Shown here one piece after another: positions 44,600-52,379 of a stretch of 64,000 nucleotides of DNA. The position numbers and the translations under genes are program-made. Position 1 is the first letter of the stretch, and the number at the start of each line of letters is the position of its first letter. This DNA comes from Conexibacter sp. CPCC 206217 (GTDB lineage: Bacteria; Actinomycetota; Thermoleophilia; Solirubrobacterales; Solirubrobacteraceae): contig NZ_JAUTDO010000004.1 of the NCBI RefSeq assembly GCF_030646165.1, positions 556,598 through 620,597 on the forward strand. The letters are read 5' to 3'. Below the pieces are notes generated by a model. It did no database searches. It was not told the DNA's origin and was given only the letters and a program-made list of their open reading frames with translations.

Positions 44600-46045
44600 A
44601 TGGCCGCTCTGACCCGGCGCCAGCTGCTGGCACGCGGCGCTGGGGCCGGCGCCGCGGCGGCCGCGCTGCTGCTCGACGCGAGCCGCGCGGCAGCGCAGGA
44701 GGCGCCGCCGGCCGCCCCGCCGCCCCCGACGCAGCCGGCCGCCGTCCCCCCGCCGCCTGCGGTCGCGCTCCCCAGCGAGCGCATGCTCAAGGGCGTCTCG
44801 CTGATCGGCGACGTCAACCCCTACGACGACTCGCTCGGTGTACGTCCGTACCTGCTCGGCGGTGCGCGACCGACCGAGGTCGTCACGTTCTGGATCATCT
44901 GGCCGGAGGTGCAGCCGCACCGGCCCGAGCCGCAGACGCTCGCGGCGTCGTTTGCGCAGCTGAGCGATCCGGCCGGTCCGGCGGCCGCGAAGATCGCCGC
45001 GCTGGACGCGCAGATCGCGCAGGCCAACGCCGACGGCCGCCGCGTCGGACTGACGCTCTACCAGGCGTTCGCGGACTGGGCGCACCCGGGCATCGGCTGC
45101 CTGAACCCGGCGATGGAGCAAGGGCAGGGCGGGCCGGGCCTGCCGGGCCAGGGACGGCTCGGCAACGGCAGCTACGTCCCCGACGACCGTTCCGAGGACG
45201 GTCCGTGGGCGTGGTTTGTCGCCTGGTGCTGCGCGCGCTGGGCCGACACCGGCGGCGAGAGAACGCCGGGACCGGGCCGCGCCGGCGCCGTCGCCGGCAA
45301 CCCGCAGGGCGCGCGGCTGGACTGGCTGCAGCCGCTGAACGAGCCGAACCTCGCCTGGTGGCCGCAGCTCGACGACCGCTATCCGGACGGCACGATCGTC
45401 TCCGCGGTCGCCGAGATGATGCGCAGCGCCGCGGCCGTCGCCGCCCGCTACCGCAACGGCGAGGCGTTGCCGCGCGGGCCCGAGCTGCTGATGCCGAACA
45501 CCGCCGACGTCGTCGCCGACGACAGCGATCACGGCACGCCGTGGCGCGCCTTCACGCGCGAGCTGGTGGCGCAGCTGGCCGGCTGGCAGCCGCCGACGCC
45601 GGTCGGCTGGTCGCAGCACAACTACGGCGACGTCAAGTACGGCCCGCAGCAGGAGGGCCCTGGCAGAGGGTTGTGGCGGGCGCAGGAGGCGATCGAGCTG
45701 CTGCGCACCGGCGGCTGGCCCGACCCGGCGCTGTGGCTGACCGAGGGCGGCTACCAGTTCGGCGTCAGCGAGACGGCGCCGGACGTCTACGTCGTCGATC
45801 CCGCCAAGACCGCCGGCGACGACGCGAAGGACGCGTTCGCCGAGCAGGTCGCGAAGCTGGCGGAGAACTGGACCGCGATGGCCCAGCTCCCCGTCCGCCT
45901 CTGGAGTCAGTACCTCGTCAACGACAAGGATGTGCGCTTCCAGAGCAGCCTGCGCGGCCCGGTGCGCACAGCGCCCGACGGCACCAGAGTGCCGTTCGAC
46001 CCACCGTACCCGGCCTACGCGCTGTGGCCGACGCTCGGCGCGTGA
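44600..46045 (+). CDS. Tat-exported glycoside-hydrolase-like protein
   Basis: 481 aa. The Tat signal peptide LTRRQLLARGAGAGAAAAAL has the twin-arginine motif. A Pro-rich linker precedes a barrel-like domain (from about residue 60). Two acidic residues fit clan GH-A catalysis: Glu248 in LNEPNLAW (acid/base) and Glu382 in LWLTEGGYQF (nucleophile). No specific GH family is recognised. It is 4 bp after the acetolactate synthase stop but unlikely to be functionally linked. The stop shares a hairpin with fumC. Confidence 0.8.
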   Translation: MAALTRRQLLARGAGAGAAAAALLLDASRAAAQEAPPAAPPPPTQPAAVPPPPAVALPSERMLKGVSLIGDVNPYDDSLGVRPYLLGGARPTEVVTFWIIWPEVQPHRPEPQTLAASFAQLSDPAGPAAAKIAALDAQIAQANADGRRVGLTLYQAFADWAHPGIGCLNPAMEQGQGGPGLPGQGRLGNGSYVPDDRSEDGPWAWFVAWCCARWADTGGERTPGPGRAGAVAGNPQGARLDWLQPLNEPNLAWWPQLDDRYPDGTIVSAVAEMMRSAAAVAARYRNGEALPRGPELLMPNTADVVADDSDHGTPWRAFTRELVAQLAGWQPPTPVGWSQHNYGDVKYGPQQEGPGRGLWRAQEAIELLRTGGWPDPALWLTEGGYQFGVSETAPDVYVVDPAKTAGDDAKDAFAEQVAKLAENWTAMAQLPVRLWSQYLVNDKDVRFQSSLRGPVRTAPDGTRVPFDPPYPAYALWPTLGA

Positions 46046-46058
46046 GGCGTCAGCCTCA
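46043..46058. terminator. hairpin carrying both stop codons of convergent genes
   Basis: TGAGGC-GTCA-GCCTCA. The 6-bp stem contains the stop codon of the glycosidase-like gene (TGA at its left end) and that of fumC (TCA at its right end). With only 10 bp between the coding ends it is the only local candidate terminator. Confidence 0.5.
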
Positions 46059-47384
46059 TGCCCCGCTGCCGCGCGCGATTCTGCGCAGGTCCAGCGCCTC
46101 GGCGAGCGTCTCCTCGCTGACGCCCTGCTCGATCGCGACCTCGCGCAGCAGCCGGCCGGACGCGGCCGCCTCCTTGACGATGTCGGCAGCCTTGTCGTAG
46201 CCGATGTAGGGATTGAGCGCGGTCGCGACCGCCAGCGTCGACTCGGCGGAGCGCTCACAGCCCGGGAGGTTCGCCTCGATCCCGTCGACGCACTTCTCCG
46301 CGAACAGCCTCGAGGCGTTCGCCAGCAGGCTGATCGACTGCAGCAGGTTGCGCGCGATCAGCGGGATCCGCACGTTCAGCTCGAACTGGCCCTGCAGGCC
46401 GCCGATCGTGATCGCAGTGTCGTTGCCGATCACCTGCGCGCTGACCTGCAGCACGACCTCCGGCATCACCGGGTTGACCTTGCCCGGCATGATCGAGGAG
46501 CCCTTCTGCAGCTCCGGCAGGTACAGCTCGCCGATGCCGGCGCGGGGGCCGGAGCCCATCAGCGCGAGGTCGCCGGCGATCTTCGTCAGCGAGACCGCGA
46601 TCACCTTCAGGGCGCCCGACAGCTCGACGAGCGCGTCGCGCGCGCCCTGCGCCTCGAACGGATCCTCCGGCGGGCTGACCTGCAGGTTGCTGCTCTGCGC
46701 GAGCTTGCTGCGCACGCGCGCGGCGAACTCGGGGTGCGTGTTGAGGCCGGTGCCGGTCGCGGTGCCGCCGAGCGGGACCTGGCCGACCTGCGAGAGCGCG
46801 TTGCGCACGCGCCGCGCGCCGAGGTGGACTTGTGCGGCGTAGCCGCTGAACTCCTGCCCCAGTGTCACCGGCACGGCGTCCATCAGGTGCGTGCGGCCGG
46901 ACTTGACGACGTCCTGGAACGCGGCGGACTTCGCCTCCAGCGACGCCTCCAGCTGGCGCAGCGCCGGCAGCAGCGTGTTGGTCGCCTCGTCGAGCGCGGC
47001 GAGGTGGACGGCCGTCGGGAAGACGTCGTTGGACGACTGGCCCATGTTGACGTGGTCGTTCGCGTGCGCGCCATCGCCGGCGAGCTTCGCGATCACCTCG
47101 TTCGCGTTCATGTTCGTCGAGGTGCCCGAGCCCGTCTGGAAGACGTCGATCGGGAACTGCGCGTCGTGCTTGCCGGCGGCGATCTCGTCGCCGGCGGCCG
47201 CGATCCGCTCCGCGATCGCGGGGTCGAGCAGGCCGAGCTCGCCGTTGACGCGCGCCGCCGCCGCCTTGATGCGGCCGAGCCAGCGCACGACCGGGATCGG
47301 CACGCGCTCACCGGAGACGGGGAAGTTCGCGACGGCCTTGTCCGTCTCGCCGCCCCACAGCTGCTCCTGCTCCTGCACGCCCAT
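46056..47384 (-). CDS. fumC: class II fumarate hydratase
   Basis: 442 aa, interconverts fumarate and malate in the TCA cycle. DVFQTGSGTSTNMNANEVIA near residue 90, the active-site loop GSSIMPGKVNPV, and NLLQSISLLANASRLF. GGAGG lies five bases before the ATG. Convergent with the preceding gene. Confidence 0.97.
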   Translation of the reverse strand: MGVQEQEQLWGGETDKAVANFPVSGERVPIPVVRWLGRIKAAAARVNGELGLLDPAIAERIAAAGDEIAAGKHDAQFPIDVFQTGSGTSTNMNANEVIAKLAGDGAHANDHVNMGQSSNDVFPTAVHLAALDEATNTLLPALRQLEASLEAKSAAFQDVVKSGRTHLMDAVPVTLGQEFSGYAAQVHLGARRVRNALSQVGQVPLGGTATGTGLNTHPEFAARVRSKLAQSSNLQVSPPEDPFEAQGARDALVELSGALKVIAVSLTKIAGDLALMGSGPRAGIGELYLPELQKGSSIMPGKVNPVMPEVVLQVSAQVIGNDTAITIGGLQGQFELNVRIPLIARNLLQSISLLANASRLFAEKCVDGIEANLPGCERSAESTLAVATALNPYIGYDKAADIVKEAAASGRLLREVAIEQGVSEETLAEALDLRRIARGSGA

Positions 47385-47492
47385 GAAACCTCCGCCTCGT
47401 CAAGAATCTCGTGTTCGGGAACTGCGCCTGCGAACGCTACTCCCGCGGCACCGTCCGTGGCCGCTGATACCGCGCGCACGTGAACCAGAGGG

Positions 47493-48332
47493 TCAGCCGC
47501 AGAACGAGATCAGCTCGCGCGCGAGGCCCACTGGATCGTCGTAGGCCATCAGGAAGCCGGTCGCCGACAGCACCCGCAGCTGGCCGTCCGGCAGCAGGTC
47601 GAGCGCCTCTCTCGCCGCCCTCAGCGGGTGCGCCGGATCGCGGTCGGCCCACAGCAGCAGCGTCGGCGCGACGATCTCGGGATAGGCGTCGAGCAGCTGG
47701 CGCTGCGGCTCGCTCGGCCAGCGCCGCGCGAAGCGCGCCCAGGCGCGGGCGCGGTTGCCGTTGCCGGCGACGTCCATGAAGGCGTGGCGCAGCAGGTCGC
47801 GCGCGGCCGGGTTGCGCTGCACCGACAGCCGCTCGCCGATCGACGGGCGGAAGACGAAGGTGGCGCCGCGTGCCAGCACGCGGTCGAGCCCCGGCACGGC
47901 GGCCGCCTTGCAGGCGGCGCGCCACAGCGCTCGCTGCGTGCGCTGCTCGTCGGGACGGTGCAGCCGGTTGGGCATCAGCACGAGCCGGCGCGGCGTCAGC
48001 AGGCCGCAGGCGACGGCGCGCAGCGCCAGTTCGGCGCCGACGTCGTGCCCGCCGACGAGCGGCCGCGGCCCGACCGTCTCGGCGCAGAAGCCGGCGATCA
48101 CCTCCGCGAACCAGTCCGGCGTGTAGGGGTGGCGCGGGCGGTCCTCGCTGTCGCCGTGCAGCGGGAGGTCCGGCAGCACGAGGCGGAAGCGCGTCGAGAG
48201 CGACTCGACGACCGGCTCCCACTCGCGGTGCGAGAGGCCGAGCGAGTGCAGCAGCACGAGCCCGGGCCCGGTGCCCGACTCGCGGTAGGCGACGCGCGTG
48301 CCGTCGCTGTGGTGGTACAGCCGCAGCCTCAT
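47493..48332 (-). CDS. alpha/beta-hydrolase fold protein, catalytic His not found
   Basis: 279 aa. Nucleophile elbow VGGHDVGAE with Asp97 (dehalogenase/epoxide-hydrolase type), oxyanion region LLHSLGLSHREW, and LLWADRDPAHP as the usual acid strand. Where the catalytic His is expected (G-H in ...AGHFLM...), the sequence is ATGFLMAYDDP, with Phe260 in its place. It may be inactive or use another His. The ATG overlaps the upstream lipoprotein stop (ATGA), so they are coupled. Confidence 0.85.
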   Translation of the reverse strand: MRLRLYHHSDGTRVAYRESGTGPGLVLLHSLGLSHREWEPVVESLSTRFRLVLPDLPLHGDSEDRPRHPYTPDWFAEVIAGFCAETVGPRPLVGGHDVGAELALRAVACGLLTPRRLVLMPNRLHRPDEQRTQRALWRAACKAAAVPGLDRVLARGATFVFRPSIGERLSVQRNPAARDLLRHAFMDVAGNGNRARAWARFARRWPSEPQRQLLDAYPEIVAPTLLLWADRDPAHPLRAAREALDLLPDGQLRVLSATGFLMAYDDPVGLARELISFCG

Positions 48333-48835
48333 CCGCTGGCTCTTCCGGCCGCCATCCCGCGCTCCACCTCGGACCGCACGGCGGACGCTTCGGCCTGGAA
48401 CGCGATCGCCTGCTGCAGTCGCTGCACCAGCTCTCCCTGCGTGCCGCCCGTTGGGCCGGCGCCGCGTTGCGCCGCGCCGATCAGGAAGCCGAGCTCGTAT
48501 GCCGCCCGCGCGTCACGATCGCTGCGCGCGGTCAGCGCGTCGGCGACGGCGACGAAGGTGATGCCGAGGTTCTGCAACTCGGCGTCGTCCTCGGCGCGGT
48601 CTATGCAGGTCGACAGCAGCGTGCCGTCGGACAGCCGCGCGCGGTCCGGCGCGCCGCGCAGGACCTGCAGCACCTCGGGCCTGCCGGCCTGCAGGCAGGC
48701 CTGCGGAAGCGGCTCCTCCGCGCCGCAGCCTGCAAAGATGACTGGCGTGGAGAGGACCGCGAAGACGGCCGTGCAGGCGCGGGCAGTGGCGACTCGTCGC
48801 ACTGCCAGCATCCTGTCAGGTCGCACGCTCTGCAT
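48329..48835 (-). CDS. lipoprotein of unknown function
   Basis: About 168 aa. Signal peptide with VIFAGC lipobox, then ~130 residues with two further cysteines (ACLQ, STCIDR) that could form a disulfide. The rest is helical and Arg/Ala/Glu-rich. I recognise no family. The start could be ATG 48835 (or GTG 48838, or an internal ATG nearer the signal helix); none has a clear ribosome binding site. It shares its upstream region with the divergent BldC-like gene. Confidence 0.7.
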   Translation of the reverse strand: MQSVRPDRMLAVRRVATARACTAVFAVLSTPVIFAGCGAEEPLPQACLQAGRPEVLQVLRGAPDRARLSDGTLLSTCIDRAEDDAELQNLGITFVAVADALTARSDRDARAAYELGFLIGAAQRGAGPTGGTQGELVQRLQQAIAFQAEASAVRSEVERGMAAGRASG

Positions 48836-48847
48836 CACCTTCTGTCC

Positions 48848-48869
48848 CGGAGGTTGTGCAAAACCTCCG
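48848..48869. promoter_or_regulatory. inverted repeat in the divergent lipoprotein / BldC-like promoter
   Basis: CGGAGGTT (48848-48855), six bases, then AACCTCCG (48862-48869): a perfect inverted repeat with TTGTGCAA across its centre, 42 bp before the ATG at 48911. The core also occurs upstream of the MerR-type genes. It is a good operator candidate. Confidence 0.55.
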
Positions 48870-48910
48870 CATCGCTACGCACTGGGGGCGAAACGGGCAC
48901 AAATGCAGCC

Positions 48911-49171
48911 ATGCCTTTGCAGATGCACGGGATGAACTCTCGTCCACTGGGTCTTTCGACCTCGCAGGCAGCGCGCGAGCTCGGTGTCTCACTTGGCACG
49001 GTGCGTCGTTGGTCGGACATGGGATATCTCCAGTCCTACCGCACGCCCGGCGGCCAGCGGCGCTTCAGCGTCGAGCACATCGAGCAGTTCGTGCGTTCGC
49101 TGCAGCAGAACGGCGTCGCTTCGCGCGAAGAGCGCGGCCAGACGTCGTTCCAGCAGCGCGCCGCGGGGTAG
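48911..49171 (+). CDS. BldC/excisionase-like DNA-binding protein
   Basis: 86 aa. A single winged helix-turn-helix of MerR/excisionase type: STSQAARELGVSLGTVRRWSDMGYLQ, then SYRTPGGQRRFSVEHIEQFVRSL. This closely resembles actinobacterial BldC, a small MerR-like developmental regulator without an effector domain. ATG 48911 is used; ATG 48932, with GGG just upstream, is possible. The 73 bp to 49244 hold no other gene. Confidence 0.88.
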   Translation: MPLQMHGMNSRPLGLSTSQAARELGVSLGTVRRWSDMGYLQSYRTPGGQRRFSVEHIEQFVRSLQQNGVASREERGQTSFQQRAAG

Positions 49172-49244
49172 CAAGCCGAGCCGGACAGGGGGCACCGGTC
49201 GCTCAGAGCGCGTCAGCCGCAGGCTTGGCGCGCTTTCGTCGTGC

Positions 49245-50588
49245 TCAGGTCGCCGCGGCTTCGTTGATCCGCCGCTCGAGGTCGAGCTCGCGGCCGAAGT
49301 CGGCTGCGTCCGCGTGGCGGTACGTGATGTCGCTGCCCGCCAGCAGCTCCGCGAGGATCTCGACGTATCTGCCGTCCAGCTGCGTCCCGCTGACGCGCCG
49401 CAGCTCGGTCAGCGCCTCGAACGAGCTGACGGGGGTGCGGTAGGTGTCGTGCGCGGTGAGCGTGTCGTAGACCTCGGCGACGGCGATGATCTTCGCCGCC
49501 TCCGGGATTCTGTCCGCCTTCAGCCGGTCCGGGTATCCGCGGCCGTCGATCCGCTCGTGGTGGGCGTGGACGATCTCGGCGACCGGGCCGTAGAGGCCGA
49601 GGTCACGCAGCATGTCGGCGCCCAGCTCCGGGTGGCGGCGGATCGCGGTCCAGTCCTCGTCGTTCAGCACGCGGCCGCGCTCCGCGACGCGGTCCGACAG
49701 CGCGAAGTGGCCGATGTCGTGCAGCAGCCCGGCGGTGTGGACCAGCTCGCACTCCTGCGGTCCCATGCCCGAGGCTCTCGCGATGTCGCGCGAGAAGGCG
49801 GCGACCGCGGCGGCATGGCGCGCGGCGCGCGGATCGCGGATGTCGAGCGTGCGCAGCAGACCTGACAGGACGCCCCAGGACAGCGAGGCGTACTGGCGGC
49901 TGCGGTGGCGGGCCGTCGCGACGAGGTTGGCCATGTAGCCGAAGGCGACGAGCGAGATGACGGCGAAGACGCTGCCGGCGGTGCCGAGCTCGACGATCAG
50001 GCCGGCGGCCGCGAGCGCGAGCGGGACGTTGATCGCGAGCGACACCAGCAGCGCTCTCGACGCGCCGACGACGACGGAGCGGAACGTCACGCCGTCGACC
50101 GTGCGCAGGCACGCGAGGAACAGCAGGTTCAGCACCAGCACGAGCATCGCGGCGAGCGCGAGCGCGAGGAAGAAGCCGGGCGACGCGTCGTCGCCCGGCT
50201 CCAGCGCCTCGAAGACAGTTCCTGCGATCAGCATCGGGCCGCCGCCGCCGAGCAGGTTGACCGGCACGCTCTCCAGCCGGTAACGCTCGACGAGCCAGCT
50301 GATGACCTCGGCTATCGCGATGATCGCGAAGGCCGCGGCCGGCCCGAAGAAGGCGATCGCGAGTATCCCGGCGAGCGCTGCTCCGGAGAGCGAGACGCGC
50401 TCAGCGTCCGTGTAGGCGTCGAACAGGTTCGCGAAGACCGCGCTGAGCGCGAGCACCACGAACAACCAGTCCAGCCGAGAGACATCGGCGACAGCGACCG
50501 CCCAAACGATGCAAAGGAGCGCGCCGACCACTCCCGTGCCTCTGACGAGTTCGACACGCGTGAGTCGCCACCCTCGTGCGGGACGCAT
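49245..50588 (-). CDS. membrane HD-GYP-domain protein (predicted c-di-GMP phosphodiesterase)
   Basis: 447 aa. About eight N-terminal hydrophobic helices (residues 15-225), then an HD-GYP domain: HD at 290-291 (GLLHDIGHFALSD), HHERIDGRGYP at 343-353 and AVAEVYDTLTAHD. These are the residues for c-di-GMP hydrolysis. It is divergent from the first MerR-type gene across 267 bp (50589-50855), which contains the motif at 50792 and no gene. Confidence 0.9.
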   Translation of the reverse strand: MRPARGWRLTRVELVRGTGVVGALLCIVWAVAVADVSRLDWLFVVLALSAVFANLFDAYTDAERVSLSGAALAGILAIAFFGPAAAFAIIAIAEVISWLVERYRLESVPVNLLGGGGPMLIAGTVFEALEPGDDASPGFFLALALAAMLVLVLNLLFLACLRTVDGVTFRSVVVGASRALLVSLAINVPLALAAAGLIVELGTAGSVFAVISLVAFGYMANLVATARHRSRQYASLSWGVLSGLLRTLDIRDPRAARHAAAVAAFSRDIARASGMGPQECELVHTAGLLHDIGHFALSDRVAERGRVLNDEDWTAIRRHPELGADMLRDLGLYGPVAEIVHAHHERIDGRGYPDRLKADRIPEAAKIIAVAEVYDTLTAHDTYRTPVSSFEALTELRRVSGTQLDGRYVEILAELLAGSDITYRHADAADFGRELDLERRINEAAAT

Positions 50589-50791
50589 GCCGACAACCGT
50601 AACGACCAGCGCGGTTCGTTACGACGGTTGCAAGGACTTCGACTACTTCTGACGCCAGATCATCGCGACCCTCCTTCAAGACTCGGTGCTCCCAAACCGG
50701 CCCCGGCGCGCCCCCGTGGCGCCCCCGGCCCGCTGCACTTGTGCTCCTGACGATAGAGGACGAATGGAGCTTTTGCAGCATTTGAGCGCCA

Positions 50792-50803
50792 AAACTTGTG
50801 CAA
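50792..50803. promoter_or_regulatory. shared element upstream of first MerR-type gene
   Basis: AAACTTGTGCAA, 52 bp before the ATG at 50856. It differs at one base from AAACTTGCGCAA at 52338, upstream of the paralogous MerR gene, and shares TTGTGCAA with the palindrome at 48848-48869. Candidate operator. Confidence 0.5.
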
Positions 50804-50855
50804 TGTTGCGCGTACCGCTGCAGGTATGGGTGTCAGACGCCGACCTTGTGTCGTG

Positions 50856-51743
50856 ATGCGCTATCTGAAGACGAGCGAGGCTGCGGCGTTGCTGAACGTC
50901 AGCCCGAACACGCTGCGCGCCTGGGAACGCCGCTTCGGCTTCCCGCGTCCGCAGCGCTCGCCGGGCCGTCACCGCCTCTACACGCACGGGGAGATCGCCG
51001 CGCTGCGCGACGCGCTGCTCGACGGTCTCTCGATCTCGTCTGCCGTCTCACGCGCACGTGAAGGTCTGGGCGCTGACACCAACGCGCTCGTCGGCGCGCT
51101 GAACGCGTTCGACACCGCTCGCGCCGACGCCGCGCTCGAGGGCGCGCTCGCGCTGCGCTCGCTCGACCGCGCCGTGCAGGAGGTGCTGCTGACCGCGCTC
51201 GACGAGGTCGCGCGCCGCCACGGCACCGACTCCGTCCAGTGGGCGTACGCCGCGCGCTGGGGCAACAGCTGGCTGAGCCGCGCCCAGCGGCTCGTGTCGC
51301 CGTCGATCCAGTCGGTCTCGGTCGTGCTCGGCGACGCCTCGCGCGACGACCTCGATCCCGACGCCGCCTACATCCGCGCGCTCGAGCTGCTGCTCGCCCG
51401 CTCCGGCGCGACCGTGCTGGGCCTGTCCGTGCGCGGCGTCTCGAACATGTCGGAGGCGCTCTCGGCCCACCGGCCCGACGCGGTCGTGATCGCGGGCGGG
51501 GCGCTGGCGGACGACGCCGTCGCACGCTGGGCCTACGCCGTGCGGCTCGCCACCGGCCCGCTGCCCGTCGCCGTCTTCCGCCGCGGCTCGCAGCGCCAGC
51601 GCGTGCGCACGACCGGCGCGGCGATCCTGCCGAGCACGCCCGGCGAGGCGGCGCGGCACCTGATGGAGATGGCCAGCCACTCGATCTCGAACCCGACCAC
51701 GACGCGTACCACGGCGCCGCGACTGCTCGCGGACGGCGCCTAG
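50856..51743 (+). CDS. MerR-type regulator with B12-binding-like C-terminal domain
   Basis: About 295 aa from ATG 50856 (longer starts exist but overlap the motif region). HTH: KTSEAAALLNVSPNTLRAWERRFGFPRPQRSPGRHRLYTHGEI, of the MerR/CarH layout. A helical segment (about 80-160) and a Rossmann-like domain (ATVLGLSVRG, AVVIAGGALADD) follow. The B12-binding DxHxxG motif of light-sensing CarH is not seen, so cobalamin binding is doubtful. It is probably an autoregulated transcription factor. Confidence 0.85.
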   Translation: MRYLKTSEAAALLNVSPNTLRAWERRFGFPRPQRSPGRHRLYTHGEIAALRDALLDGLSISSAVSRAREGLGADTNALVGALNAFDTARADAALEGALALRSLDRAVQEVLLTALDEVARRHGTDSVQWAYAARWGNSWLSRAQRLVSPSIQSVSVVLGDASRDDLDPDAAYIRALELLLARSGATVLGLSVRGVSNMSEALSAHRPDAVVIAGGALADDAVARWAYAVRLATGPLPVAVFRRGSQRQRVRTTGAAILPSTPGEAARHLMEMASHSISNPTTTRTTAPRLLADGA

Positions 51744-51778
51744 GACGCGAACGTCATGGGCAAGGAGGCCTCACAGCG

Positions 51779-52288
51779 ATGACCGGCTCACCAGACCGCT
51801 CGGCGCGCGCGCTCCTGCGGCTCGTCCCCTCGACGGCCGAGGACGCCTGTCCGTCCCAGTGGTTCTGCGGTCATTGCGGCTCGCCGCCACCGAACAACCA
51901 GACGCCCGCGCCGCCGGCGCGCGTCTGCGGCGAGTGTGGCCTCGGCCTGCTGCTGGAGGCGCGCGCGGACGCCGTCCCGCGCCCCAACGACGCGTTCCTG
52001 ATCGTCGACGGCTCGCTCGCCGTCTGCGCGCTCTCGGCCGAGAGCGAGAAGCTGCTCGCGGTCGCCGAGACCGACGTCATCAACCGTCCCGTGACGGAGC
52101 TGCTGACGCCGGCCGATGCCGAGGCGTCCGCGCCGGAGAGCCTCGCCTCCGCGATCATGTGGGCCGCGCGCGGCGAGGACGAGCCGACGCGCGTGATGGT
52201 GCGCCCGGCGAACGTCTTCGGCGTGCGCATGCCGCTGCGCGTCGGCGCCTGCGGTCCGCCGCGCGCCGCGCTGCTCGTGCTCGAGTAG
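51779..52288 (+). CDS. zinc-ribbon / PAS-like protein
   Basis: 169 aa. Two CxxC pairs (CGHC and CGEC) separated by 20 residues form a zinc ribbon. The C-terminal half (AFLIVDGSLAVCALSAESEKLLAV, then INRPVTELLTP) has the layout of a PAS-type sensor. AAGGAGG lies about 11 bases before the ATG. It lies between the two MerR-type genes (36 and 92 bp away), so a regulatory partner role is likely. Confidence 0.75.
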   Translation: MTGSPDRSARALLRLVPSTAEDACPSQWFCGHCGSPPPNNQTPAPPARVCGECGLGLLLEARADAVPRPNDAFLIVDGSLAVCALSAESEKLLAVAETDVINRPVTELLTPADAEASAPESLASAIMWAARGEDEPTRVMVRPANVFGVRMPLRVGACGPPRAALLVLE

Positions 52289-52337
52289 CGCCCGACTTGC
52301 AGGACGAAGCGTGCGCTTTGCTGCACGTTTCGTTGCG

Positions 52338-52349
52338 AAACTTGCGCAA
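52338..52349. promoter_or_regulatory. shared element upstream of second MerR-type gene
   Basis: AAACTTGCGCAA, 31 bp before ATG 52380, overlapping the inverted repeat GTTTCG-TTG-CGAAAC (52327-52341). One base different from the element at 50792. Candidate operator or alternative promoter part. Confidence 0.5.
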
Positions 52350-52379
52350 GGGCGCGCCAGCGGCGATAACGGTCTCGCG

